Origin: CAZMCH01 sp964564735
Lineage (GTDB): Bacteria; Poribacteria; DTPJ01
Assembly (NCBI GenBank): GCA_964564735.1
Contig: CAZMCH010000066.1
Coordinates: 1 to 24,836, forward strand
Length of the DNA stretch: 24,836 bases
Reading direction: 5' to 3'
Under the pieces are notes generated by a model. The model worked only from the letters and a program-made list of their open reading frames with translations, had not been told where the DNA came from and did no database searches. Numbering within the stretch: position 1 is the first letter of the stretch; the number at the start of each line of letters is the position of its first letter. Made by a program: the position numbers and the translations under genes. Positions 15,175 to 23,493 of this stretch are shown here, one piece after another.

Positions 15175-17547
15175 TTATTCCTTTTTAGAACTATATTTCT
15201 CTTTAAGAACTCTGGTCAAACTTTTTTCATTAAACTGCCCTAAAAACGTGTCACCGTCATAATATTCGGCGACTTCAAAGTAATCCATAAAGACCTTTGC
15301 ATATTTTGCCAATAGCCATGGATTTGCATCATTTTTATCACAAACGATCTCGTTATAATGTCTAACAAGACCAACTTCTGTTCCTGATGGACGAAGAAGA
15401 GTCCAATAAATAGGGCGATCTTCTTTATCATAGAGAGCGATTTTTGGTCCTTCGCCAGCATGGAAAATCGTGAAGTATTTTCCACTTTTAAGATCATATT
15501 TCATTGCTTTTACCGGCTTAAAAGTCCATTCACCATCAATCTTTGCGGGTTTCTTTTCTTCTCCTTCATATACCCGGTTGAATATTGGCTCTCCTTTATT
15601 TATTTTCGTTCCGTCTGAGAATATCGCATCCTGTAATGCTATCTTCACCCAAAGAAATGAATCTGAAAGAGGAATTTCATCGCCTTTTGTATTTGCCAAT
15701 TCTTCGCCCAATAGCTTTGCTACTATTTCGGCATTCTCAGGCTTTTCCAGAGCATCTGCTTTTTTTGCTATATCAAACTTTATGTTATCATCTTTTTTGA
15801 GAGTATCCTTATTCCTAATATACCAGTCAACCCTTTCGTAAAATGTAAGAACGCCCAGTCTCTCAAGCATTTCAGAATAAAGGTCAACGATTGTTTTTCC
15901 TCTAAGAAAGGCATCTGCAGATGTTTCCATTAGCTTCAGGACATTAAGACTCGTATCTTTATCTTTAGCACCAAGCCAATATTTTCCATCGGGACCGATC
16001 TTTGCTCCTTTTGGAAACCCAAAGCCATTGCCTCCGCTTTCTTCTTTTCCTAAAATATATATTGGCTTAAAATCCTTATCTTTCCCAATCTTTTCCTCAA
16101 GTTCGCCTACGACGGTTATTCCAATATTCTTAAATCCAACGCTTGTATAAATCAGCTTTGCACCGTAGTATTTAACGAGATAATCGCTTTGAATAGAAGA
16201 AGGATAGGTGGTGATTATATAGCAATTAGAAAGATCAACCTCCTTCGATATAATAGCTTCATCTAGTTTTTTGTCGTATATATCAGTCTTTTGACCTTTT
16301 AGTTGATAATACCTTTCTTGTGCAGTTCGTCTTAATTGATATTCTCCAAAGAATGTGTACATTTGGTCGGCAGTAAACTGCACCAAAGGTGTTGATGTTC
16401 CACTTGGCACATAAAGCCCGGCTTTTTTGGCTTTTGGAATATCTTTTTCCTCAATACTAATTGCAGAAGTGAATCTATCCCAATCATTATCACCTGTTCC
16501 GCCAGCAGAAATATTTGGATTATTTGACATTACTTTTAATAAACCTGATTGCTCCATGACTATCGGATTTGTCGGATCGGGTTTAGGAATACCGAGCATT
16601 TTGGGGTCATATTCTTTGTTTATTATATGGATAGATTTTTTCCAAGAATCACCAAAGAGATGATTGAGTATCTCCTCCATCAATGCCCCTCCTGTTCCGC
16701 CAATACCATCAATAACGAATCCCCATCCTTTATCTATCGCTTTCTGAGTAAGGCTTAAATCAAGAAATCCATCAATTATCATTGGATCAATAAAATCTTT
16801 GAGATAAACCTCTGAAAAATCTATTTCCTTTACATTTTCTCCCAAAGGGGCGATTATAATATTCCCTGAACCTTTACCATCAGAATATAATTTTTCAACA
16901 AAAGAAAGAAATAATTCAAGATCATCATCAGAATCAAGATGACCTTTTTCATTATTTGGCTTAACTCCGTTTTGATCTGCGGGATTATGACTTGCGGTTA
17001 CATTAAGCGATCCAGCACAATCCAAGACGTAAGTAAGCAAAGAATTAACAGGCGTTGGTGAAGGCTTGTTATCTTTATTTCTAAATACAAAAAATCCATT
17101 TCCACCAAGCACTCTTGTAATCATTTCGGCGATTTCTCTTGAAAAATATCTCGTATCGAATCCGACCAGAGTTTTACAAGGAAGCCAGTGTTTGCATCTA
17201 ATCTTATCTTTCAAGAATTCTGCATAAGCTTGAGCAAGGAAAACCGCTGTTGCTATATTAATCTCGCCACCTTCGGGGTTACCAACTAGCGTGTCATTAT
17301 AATTTAGCTTTATTTCATTTGAACCGCTTATATACTCGTATTCTCCAGATTCAGGGTTACGAAATTTAATATCAGTCTTGCCCCTAACACCTGCAGTAGC
17401 CCCGCCCCTAAGGCGGTCAACATAAAACTTAATGCCCTTACTGTATTTATTAATGAAAGATTCGTTTAGCTCAAAAATATATGATTCTTCTTTATTTTCC
17501 AAAGCATCTTTCAAAGAAGTTATATTAATATCTTCAACAACTATCAA
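15175..17547 (-). CDS. Phosphoglucomutase/phosphomannomutase-family phosphohexomutase (large, 790 aa)
   Basis: An alpha-D-phosphohexomutase with all four active-site loops in order: phosphoserine loop TASHNPADQNG with catalytic S186; metal loop GTGDNDWDRF with D353, D355 and D357; sugar-binding loop GKEESGGNGF at about 499-508; and phosphate-binding loop RPSGTE at 718-723. It should interconvert hexose 1- and 6-phosphates in the cytoplasm. At 790 residues it is much longer than the usual 450-580. Extra sequence lies between the first two loops and between the sugar- and phosphate-binding loops (about 540-700). The start is a TTG at 17547, supported by GGAGG 9 bases upstream. It stands alone between the DUF4159 gene (79 bases upstream) and the tiny membrane protein. 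It links sugar phosphates from catabolism with glycogen or cell-wall sugar synthesis (inference). Confidence 0.93.
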   Translation of the reverse strand: MIVVEDINITSLKDALENKEESYIFELNESFINKYSKGIKFYVDRLRGGATAGVRGKTDIKFRNPESGEYEYISGSNEIKLNYNDTLVGNPEGGEINIATAVFLAQAYAEFLKDKIRCKHWLPCKTLVGFDTRYFSREIAEMITRVLGGNGFFVFRNKDNKPSPTPVNSLLTYVLDCAGSLNVTASHNPADQNGVKPNNEKGHLDSDDDLELFLSFVEKLYSDGKGSGNIIIAPLGENVKEIDFSEVYLKDFIDPMIIDGFLDLSLTQKAIDKGWGFVIDGIGGTGGALMEEILNHLFGDSWKKSIHIINKEYDPKMLGIPKPDPTNPIVMEQSGLLKVMSNNPNISAGGTGDNDWDRFTSAISIEEKDIPKAKKAGLYVPSGTSTPLVQFTADQMYTFFGEYQLRRTAQERYYQLKGQKTDIYDKKLDEAIISKEVDLSNCYIITTYPSSIQSDYLVKYYGAKLIYTSVGFKNIGITVVGELEEKIGKDKDFKPIYILGKEESGGNGFGFPKGAKIGPDGKYWLGAKDKDTSLNVLKLMETSADAFLRGKTIVDLYSEMLERLGVLTFYERVDWYIRNKDTLKKDDNIKFDIAKKADALEKPENAEIVAKLLGEELANTKGDEIPLSDSFLWVKIALQDAIFSDGTKINKGEPIFNRVYEGEEKKPAKIDGEWTFKPVKAMKYDLKSGKYFTIFHAGEGPKIALYDKEDRPIYWTLLRPSGTEVGLVRHYNEIVCDKNDANPWLLAKYAKVFMDYFEVAEYYDGDTFLGQFNEKSLTRVLKEKYSSKKE

Positions 17548-17626
17548 TCTTTATTGCCTCCAATCATATTAAATTAATATACAAATATTATTAATCAAAA
17601 ACATAAGGAAAACCAAGATTATTCCT

Positions 17627-18322
17627 CTAATTTGTTAATACATAAATAACAATATTGATTGCCATTCGCATAGCCTCTTCACGTTTTTCTGGCGGGTCGT
17701 TATGAACCGCTGGGTCTTCTAAACCATCAGCAATATCACTTTCATAATTATAAAAAACAATCATTCGCCCTTCATGGAATATACCATATCCTTTTGGTGG
17801 CTTTCCATCATGCTCATGTATCTTAGGTATACCATTGGGAAAATCATAGTAGCTATGATATATCTTATGATCAAATGGGACTTCTACTAAGTCTTTATCA
17901 GGAAAAACCCGTTTCATCTCTCTACGGAAGCTTTTATCCATTCCATAATCATCATTAGCCCATAAAAAACCGCCTCTTATGAGATACAAGCGTAAGGCTC
18001 TGGCTTCTTCATCTGTAAATACAACATTTCCATGACCAGTCATAAATATAAACGGATAAGAATATAGTTTCTTGTCAGTCAGTTCGACTATTTCCTGTTT
18101 ATTTCCTGCATCAACGTTAGTTCTCTCACTAAGCCCTTTTAAGAGGTTAGGTATCATCGTTTGACCATAATACCAATCTCCGCCTCCACCGTATTTTAAT
18201 CTTGCAATCGTGAATTTGCCATCTTGTTGTGCAAAAGACGGGGATGTAATAGCAAAAATTATTAGAAGGAATAAGATTCCCCTCAATGCTCCTTTAATAA
18301 AGCTAGAATCAATGAATTTCAT
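17627..18322 (-). CDS. Secreted DUF4159-domain protein
   Basis: A 231-residue protein from the ATG at 18322. I prefer this start over one 30 bases upstream because it forms an ATGA overlap with the preceding gene's stop, has GGGG just upstream and begins a clean signal peptide (MKFIDSSFIKGALRGILFLL, cleavage after SFA near residue 31). The mature part is a DUF4159 domain: FTIARLKYGGGGDWYYGQT, YPFIFMTGHGNVVFTDEEA, LRLYLIRGGFLWANDDYG, and a late GYGIFHEGRMIVFYNYESDI. The fold resembles a flavodoxin/GATase-like sandwich, and the function of the family is not known. The gene is translationally coupled to the VWA membrane protein; DUF4159 proteins usually sit next to MoxR, DUF58 and Bat-like VWA genes, so a periplasmic partner role is likely. 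No MoxR or DUF58 gene is in view. Confidence 0.9.
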   Translation of the reverse strand: MKFIDSSFIKGALRGILFLLIIFAITSPSFAQQDGKFTIARLKYGGGGDWYYGQTMIPNLLKGLSERTNVDAGNKQEIVELTDKKLYSYPFIFMTGHGNVVFTDEEARALRLYLIRGGFLWANDDYGMDKSFRREMKRVFPDKDLVEVPFDHKIYHSYYDFPNGIPKIHEHDGKPPKGYGIFHEGRMIVFYNYESDIADGLEDPAVHNDPPEKREEAMRMAINIVIYVLTN

Positions 18323-20505
18323 ACTAACCCCTTTCTTTTGCGTAAAATCCATTCTGTCGTTAAAAATGCCAAAGCTATTCCCAAAATAACTCCGTTATCC
18401 CAGATAGATTTCTCTTTTGTTGACGCAGTAACATCTTTCAGTTCACTAATATTAAGTTCAGATATATTATCTATATGATGATAAATTCCACCTGAAATGT
18501 CAGCTATATTTCGGAGAAGCGATTCATTAAGCTGAACATTCTGAAACTCCAAAGAGGTTGTCTGAACCAAAAATTCTGATTTTCCCTTACCCATCGACCT
18601 TCCATTTTGGAAGGCTTCAACTTCAATTTGATAATTTCCATCTATATTGGGCTTAAAATTGGAGGCATATCTTCCATTTTCCTCAAATGAAAAGACTAGA
18701 TCATGAGTTGATCCTGATGGCGTTTTCACTTGTGCTTTTATTTGAGCATCATTTACAGGATCATAATTTTCGTCATAAACATAAACTTTAATACGCACAT
18801 TTTCATCTCTGCTGTAGGTCTGTTTATCTGTCTCAACATTCACTTTTTCGGCTTGGGTATGGACAGACGCAAGCCATCGAATTGTTCTTGACCAGAATTT
18901 TTTATAATGCGAATCATCACCGCCGAAGGAATAGACACCAAAAGCCCATTGCCAGAGCTCATCACTTGCGATCATAAAAACCATACCTTTGCCATATCTT
19001 TGAAAGGCGATAAAAGGCTTGCCTTTTTCTAGCTGATGTTCCGCTAAAACGGTTACTCCTGACCTCAATCCAGTTCCCACATAAAATCTATTTAACGGCA
19101 AAAGATCACGCCAAATAGCAATATTTTCATTAAGGTCATCACTAAGCCTTGTTGTTGGATGCGTCATTCCTTGTTGAGTTAATATAGGATTGAATGGTAG
19201 GTTTAATTGCCTTGCGCCAGCTTGACTGATCTCTATCGGCAACATATCTTTTAAAATGCTCTCTCCAAAACCACCTTTTCCAAAGGAGTTTTTTCCTCCA
19301 AGAAAGATTAATGAACCGCTGTTATTTTCAATGAATTCCTTAATCATAATAAGCTGATCGTTCTTTAATGTGCTTGAACCCATATCGCCAAGTATCATAA
19401 CATCATAGTTATTAAGCTCATTTTTTGTTTTTGGAAAGCTTTTTGTCGGTATTTGTGGATAATATTCTCTCTGTTTTGTAATAACAAGATATGTTAATTC
19501 TATATTTGGATCACGCATTAAAGTGCGATTTATAAAGGTTGATTCCCATCTCGGTCTTCCCTCAACATAGATAACCTTTAGTTTCGTTTTCATTACCTTT
19601 ACAAGGAAAGTATGTGTATTATTTTGTTTGGTAAGTTCATCAGGCATTGATTGAATCGAAACGCTAAATCGAAGAGTTCCTTCTTGTTGAGGCTTAACCT
19701 GAAGATCAATCGTCTGCTCTCCTATTGAACTATTAAGCTTCAATGATGCGGAATCTTTTATGCCTGATAAACCTGATTGTGTTAATGTTACTCTAATTTC
19801 ACTACCATCATAGCCATTGCTATTTATCGATACTTTTATAGGTAAGATATGATCAACGTAAGCAATAGGATTGACCTCAACTCTTGATATTTGAATGTCT
19901 TTTAATGAGGTCTTTTGACCGACTCCAATTGTATATATTGATACGCCGATTCTCTGAGCAGTTTTTACAACATCCTCACCTGTATTACTTTGTCCGTCAG
20001 AAGCAAGAATTAATCCTGCTATTGGCTGACCTTTCCATTCATCAAAAGATTTCGAAATAGCCTTGCTTATATCTGTCAAAGCTCCCTGACCTTTTAAAGA
20101 TAATTCATCAACAGGGATTGGATCAGAACTGAACTGATATATGTGCATATCGAATTTTTTTGATAAGTTTTCAAAGAAAGCTTTATTAAATACTTGTTTT
20201 ATAATATCAATTCGTGAAGATTTACTATTTGTGTCTGTTAGAGACATGCTTTGTGAATCATCAAGCAGAATTAACAGATGAGATATTTTTGCAATTTCCT
20301 CCCTTATTATTATGGAAGGTTCAAGCAGACAGAAAATTATCAATAATATTGCAAATATCCTTAAAGCAATCAGACTCCACCTGAAAAGTTTGCTCAAAGG
20401 CTTGTCTGTTTTATAATAAAAATAGATAATAACAACAGAAGATATAACCAGTATTATTGTAGTTATCCATAATGGAAATGATTGTGATAATTGTATATTA
20501 TTCAT
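18319..20505 (-). CDS. VWA-domain and glutamine-amidotransferase-like membrane protein (Bat/COG5426 type)
   Basis: A 728-residue inner-membrane protein. Two N-terminal helices (about 12-30 and 45-62) precede a von Willebrand factor A domain with its MIDAS start LILLDDSQSMS (D82, S84, S86) and LASDGQSNTGED later in it. Around 210-300 is an Ig-like/CARDB-like beta domain. A GATase1-like domain follows from about 310 (VIYVEGRPRWESTFINRTL, DVMILGDMGSS, LIFLGGKNSFGKGGFG). Another beta domain (about 560-670) precedes a C-terminal helix (VILGIALAFLTTEWILR). The large loop is expected to face the periplasm. Such proteins accompany MoxR AAA-ATPases and DUF4159 proteins and are thought to act in envelope assembly or stress; the exact role is unknown. 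The ATG at 20505 has no clear Shine-Dalgarno. Its stop overlaps the DUF4159 start. Confidence 0.88.
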   Translation of the reverse strand: MNNIQLSQSFPLWITTIILVISSVVIIYFYYKTDKPLSKLFRWSLIALRIFAILLIIFCLLEPSIIIREEIAKISHLLILLDDSQSMSLTDTNSKSSRIDIIKQVFNKAFFENLSKKFDMHIYQFSSDPIPVDELSLKGQGALTDISKAISKSFDEWKGQPIAGLILASDGQSNTGEDVVKTAQRIGVSIYTIGVGQKTSLKDIQISRVEVNPIAYVDHILPIKVSINSNGYDGSEIRVTLTQSGLSGIKDSASLKLNSSIGEQTIDLQVKPQQEGTLRFSVSIQSMPDELTKQNNTHTFLVKVMKTKLKVIYVEGRPRWESTFINRTLMRDPNIELTYLVITKQREYYPQIPTKSFPKTKNELNNYDVMILGDMGSSTLKNDQLIMIKEFIENNSGSLIFLGGKNSFGKGGFGESILKDMLPIEISQAGARQLNLPFNPILTQQGMTHPTTRLSDDLNENIAIWRDLLPLNRFYVGTGLRSGVTVLAEHQLEKGKPFIAFQRYGKGMVFMIASDELWQWAFGVYSFGGDDSHYKKFWSRTIRWLASVHTQAEKVNVETDKQTYSRDENVRIKVYVYDENYDPVNDAQIKAQVKTPSGSTHDLVFSFEENGRYASNFKPNIDGNYQIEVEAFQNGRSMGKGKSEFLVQTTSLEFQNVQLNESLLRNIADISGGIYHHIDNISELNISELKDVTASTKEKSIWDNGVILGIALAFLTTEWILRKRKGLV

Positions 20506-20563
20506 TTGATTCTATAATTAGGGTCTTAAGGGTTAATAGATATTGTGATAAAACTACAAGATT

Positions 20564-20572
20564 ATTATAGCA
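20564..20572 (-). promoter_or_regulatory. Predicted extended -10 promoter for the VWA/DUF4159 operon
   Basis: On the minus strand TGC precedes a perfect TATAAT (20569-20564), an extended -10 element. No good -35 is present (only CGTCAA at about the right place), as is common for extended -10 promoters. The start point would be near 20557, about 50 bases before the ATG at 20505. Confidence 0.5.
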
Positions 20573-20765
20573 TTTTTCTCCAAATTTGACGATGTTAATC
20601 TGAATGGAGGTATATAATTAATGTTGGTGTGGCGATATATCATACATCAGTTTGACATGATTGTTCATGACTATACCTTCTATGATTTTTTTCTATAATT
20701 TAATATTTTGTCATAGGAGAGTTTATTTGTCTGAACTTATGTCTGAATCTCAGTAGAATTTGATG

Positions 20766-20795
20766 TTGACAGTTCCAGAAACTAAACGATATAAT
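20766..20795 (+). promoter_or_regulatory. Consensus sigma70 promoter for the aldolase-GH4 operon
   Basis: A perfect TTGACA (20766-20771) and a perfect TATAAT (20790-20795) are separated by 18 bases. The start point would be near 20802, leaving a leader of about 53 bases before the ATG at 20855. Such a strong unregulated-looking promoter next to the TGTCTGAA pair suggests control by a repressor or by attenuation, if any. Confidence 0.8.
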
Positions 20796-20854
20796 CTAAA
20801 ATTAATAATTATCAATCAAAATATTTAACGGAAAAACACAAAGGATAAGCTAAA

Positions 20855-21865
20855 ATGAGTGAAAAACAAGAAAAAAAGGATTATATTTTTGGTCAATTTC
20901 ATAGGGATTGGATTGGTTATCGTCCAGAAATAAAACTATTGGATTGCACTATTCGTGACGGTGGACTTATGAATGATCACTTATTCAATGACGAAACTGT
21001 AAAAGCAGTTTATCAAGCCTGCGTAGAAGCTGGTATTGATTATATGGAGTTAGGATATAAAGCAAATAAAAAGATATACTCACCAAAACAATTTGGCATG
21101 TGGAAATTCTGTGATGAAGATGATATACGTAAAATAATCGGAGATAACGATTCAAGTCTGAAACTATCGGTAATGGCGGATGCAGAAAGAACCAATTACA
21201 AAGAAGATATTCCTCCTAAGGAACATAGCATAATCGATATGGTGCGTGTTGCTACTTATATTAACCAGATTCCAACTGCTATCGATATGATCAAAGATGC
21301 AAAAAATAAAGGCTATGAATGTACGGCTAACCTGATGGCGGTGTCAACAGTTCAAGAAAGTCTGCTCAGAAGTGCATTAGAAGAAATGATAGAATCTCCT
21401 GTTGATGCAATCTTTATCGTTGATAGCTTTGGTTCGCTTTATGGTGAGCAGATCAGGGAACTTACATCATTATATCTTCAGTATGCAAAACCAGCAGGTA
21501 AAGAGATCGGAATCCATACACATAATAATCAAGAATTGGCTTATGCTAATACTATTGAGGCACTTATTCTTGGTGCAAGCAGATTAGATGCAAGCATGGC
21601 AGGACTAGGCAGAGGCGCGGGCAATTGTCCAATTGAACTGTTAGTTGGTTTTTTGCATAACCCGAAGTTGAAACTGCGTCCAATACTTAGATGTATAAGA
21701 GACTACATCGAGCCAATGCGGGAAAAACTAAAATGGGGTCCTAGTATTCCATATATGATCACTGGATTATTGAATCAACATCCACGTGACGCAATGAAAT
21801 TTATGGAAGAAACTGACGCAAAAGATATTGTGCAATTCTTTGACTCAATACTTGAGGAGGAATAA
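20855..21865 (+). CDS. DRE-TIM (HMGL-like) aldolase-family protein
   Basis: A 336-residue member of the HMG-CoA lyase-like/DRE-TIM metallolyase family, close in size to 4-hydroxy-2-oxovalerate aldolases. Signature segments are LLDCTIRDGG (metal-binding D30 with the catalytic R34), YMELGYK, FIVDSFGSLYGEQI at about 187-200, IGIHTHNN with the H221-x-H223 metal pair, and MAGLGRGAGNCPIE at about 248-261. These are the expected divalent-metal and catalytic positions, so it should cleave or form a C-C bond next to a 2-oxo acid; the substrate is unknown. Cytoplasmic. The ATG is preceded by AAGGAT at about 9 bases. It is 52 bases upstream of the GH4 gene and probably cotranscribed, suggesting it processes a product of glycoside breakdown, but that link is inference. 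Confidence 0.88.
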   Translation: MSEKQEKKDYIFGQFHRDWIGYRPEIKLLDCTIRDGGLMNDHLFNDETVKAVYQACVEAGIDYMELGYKANKKIYSPKQFGMWKFCDEDDIRKIIGDNDSSLKLSVMADAERTNYKEDIPPKEHSIIDMVRVATYINQIPTAIDMIKDAKNKGYECTANLMAVSTVQESLLRSALEEMIESPVDAIFIVDSFGSLYGEQIRELTSLYLQYAKPAGKEIGIHTHNNQELAYANTIEALILGASRLDASMAGLGRGAGNCPIELLVGFLHNPKLKLRPILRCIRDYIEPMREKLKWGPSIPYMITGLLNQHPRDAMKFMEETDAKDIVQFFDSILEEE

Positions 21866-21917
21866 TTATTTATTATTATGCCCTTATCTTTAGATTATTC
21901 AAGAAAGGAGCTAAGTA

Positions 21918-23276
21918 ATGTCAATAAAGATTACCATTATTGGTGCGGGGAGTGTCGTCTTTTCACTTGGGCTGGTGAAAGACCTTTGTCTGACAGAAGG
22001 CTTGCGGGGAAGTAATGTTTGCTTTATGGATATCAACGAGGAAAGCCTTGATGTTGTCTATAGACTCGGTGTTCGCTATGCAGAAGATTTGAGCGCAGAC
22101 CTAAAATTTGAGCATACAACAAATCGTCAGGAATCTTTGCAGGATGCAGATTTTGTTATTAATACAGCGACCATTACTCATAATGAATATTATATGAAAA
22201 AAAGGCGTGAACTAACAAGTCAGCATGGATATTTTTATGGTCATACAGGTATGCCCGAATATCACAATCTTCAATTAATGCTTGATGTCGCAAAAGACAT
22301 GGAGAAAATATGCCCTGACGCATGGATTCTACAAGCAGGTAATCCAGTCTTTGATGGAACAACACTAATTAGCCGTGAAACTAATATAAAGGTTTGTGGT
22401 TTATGTCATGGGCATTATGGCTATCGTGAGATCGCAAGCACAATTGGACTTGATCCTAATAAAGTTACATGGCAGGCACCGGGGCTTAATCATAATATTT
22501 GGCTGACTCATTTCTTTTACGATGCAAAAGATGCCTATCCAATACTTGACGATTGGATAAAAAATAAGAGTGAAGCATATTGGAAAGAGAAACAGAATTA
22601 CTCCGCACAGATGTCGCCATCAGCCATACATCAATATAAGATGTATGGCTTAATGCCCGTTGGCGATACTCCTAGAATCGGTGGATGGTGGTATCATACT
22701 GATTTAGAAACTCGTAAACGCTGGTATGGTGGTTCTGGCGGGGGAGATACTCCAGAAGGGCGTGATCGCATACTCAAAGATAAAGATGAGCATTTTAAGC
22801 GTATGAAAGAATCTGCTTATGATGAAAAAGTGCGCCCTATCGATCTTTTTGGCAATAAAAAAACCTCTGAACAACACATCCCGATAATTGATGGTCTCGT
22901 TAATGACAATGAAGGACAATTTCAGGTCAATGTTCGTAATGATGGTGCATTGCTGGGTGTTCCTGATGATGTTGCGGTTGAAGTTCCGGCAATTGTTAAT
23001 AAAAAGGGTATACAGCCCTTAAGAGTGAATCCTTTGCCAAGAAAAATAATGCTTGAGCGCATCTATCCAGAATGGTTGGAGATGGAGATAACGCTTGAGG
23101 CACTAAAAACAGGTGATAAGTCAATGCTTTTATATAGCATCCTTGAGAGTCATCAAACACGATCTTATGATCAGGCTGTTGGCGTTCTCGATGCCCTTCT
23201 TTCCATGGATCCTAGCGAACCAATGGCTTATATAGAGGATATTAATAAGCATTATAGATTTCCTAAAAATTGGTGA
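21918..23276 (+). CDS. GH4 NAD-dependent glycosidase (alpha-galactosidase/alpha-glucosidase type)
   Basis: A 452-residue glycoside hydrolase of family 4, exactly the usual length. The N-terminal dinucleotide fold begins KITIIGAGSVVFSLGLVKDL (GAGS at 9-12), with the acidic FMDIN after strand 2. The metal- and substrate-binding residues are N142 in QAGNPV, C163-H164 in CGLCHGH and H192 in APGLNHNIW. GH4 enzymes use NAD+ and Mn2+ and transiently oxidise C3 of the sugar. Family members act on alpha- or beta-glycosides, phosphorylated glycosides or galacturonides, so the substrate is open. The presence of Cys-His-Gly rather than the more common Cys-His-Ser is a small variation. The ATG has AGGAG 8 bases upstream. 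Cytoplasmic. Together with the upstream aldolase-like gene it forms a small sugar-utilisation operon. Confidence 0.93.
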   Translation: MSIKITIIGAGSVVFSLGLVKDLCLTEGLRGSNVCFMDINEESLDVVYRLGVRYAEDLSADLKFEHTTNRQESLQDADFVINTATITHNEYYMKKRRELTSQHGYFYGHTGMPEYHNLQLMLDVAKDMEKICPDAWILQAGNPVFDGTTLISRETNIKVCGLCHGHYGYREIASTIGLDPNKVTWQAPGLNHNIWLTHFFYDAKDAYPILDDWIKNKSEAYWKEKQNYSAQMSPSAIHQYKMYGLMPVGDTPRIGGWWYHTDLETRKRWYGGSGGGDTPEGRDRILKDKDEHFKRMKESAYDEKVRPIDLFGNKKTSEQHIPIIDGLVNDNEGQFQVNVRNDGALLGVPDDVAVEVPAIVNKKGIQPLRVNPLPRKIMLERIYPEWLEMEITLEALKTGDKSMLLYSILESHQTRSYDQAVGVLDALLSMDPSEPMAYIEDINKHYRFPKNW

Positions 23277-23312
23277 TTAATCAATGGTCAGAAAACGGAT
23301 GAAAAGAATTGG

Positions 23313-23367
23313 GCGGATTTATTCGTAAAACGTGATATGTTATGCGTTTTACGATTTTCCTATCCGC
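23313..23367. other. Two-tiered inverted repeat downstream of the GH4 gene
   Basis: An inner perfect 9-bp stem, CGTAAAACG (23324-23332) with CGTTTTACG (23345-23353), has a 12-base loop. It is enclosed by a second complementary pair, GCGGAT (23313-23318) with ATCCGC (23362-23367), separated by unpaired AT-rich bases. It sits 36 bases after the GH4 stop between convergent genes and so may end both transcripts, but there is no T-run on either side; a small repeat element or protein site is also possible. Confidence 0.5.
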
Positions 23368-23408
23368 GCTGATCCGACTAATTATCTTAATTGACGTTCT
23401 ATAAATAC

Positions 23409-23447
23409 TGAAATTTTCTCTTTCCCAAAGTGAGATTTAAAGGGATT
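23409..23447. repeat. 39-nt dispersed hairpin repeat, copy B (degenerate stem)
   Basis: Ungapped match to 7877-7915 at 33 of 39 positions by hand alignment. The stem is partly broken here (TTTCTCTTT against AAAGTGAGA), so this copy looks older. It lies between convergent genes, 47 bases from the end of the coiled-coil gene. Confidence 0.6.
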
Positions 23448-23493
23448 TTAATAAAGACAACAAATGTAATATCTGTAAATATATTAAAATTTC

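Larger units (their letters stand above)
20506..20854. other. 349-bp intergenic region between divergent operons
   Basis: It holds an extended -10 promoter facing left (20564-20572) and a consensus promoter facing right (20766-20795). Between them are two direct copies of TGTCTGAA (20728-20735 and 20740-20747) spaced 12 bases apart, which could be a regulator site. A 25-codon frame at 20621-20698 follows a GGAGG 10 bases upstream (MLVWRYIIHQFDMIVHDYTF then YDFFL); it is too short and unlike anything known to be called a gene. No RNA gene or repeat element was recognised here. Confidence 0.6.

Noticed and set aside
18323..18352. Longer start for the DUF4159 protein (10 extra residues)
   Set aside because: The ATG at 18322 overlaps the upstream stop as ATGA, has a closer Shine-Dalgarno and begins a better signal peptide.
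20621..20698. 25-codon frame after a GGAGG in the divergent intergenic region
   Set aside because: Too short, aromatic-rich composition unlike a known small protein, and the GGAGG spacing of 10 bases is marginal; kept only as a note in the intergenic entry.
23274..23283. Palindrome TGATTAATCA at the GH4 stop codon
   Set aside because: A 10-bp AT-rich palindrome is expected by chance in DNA of this composition.
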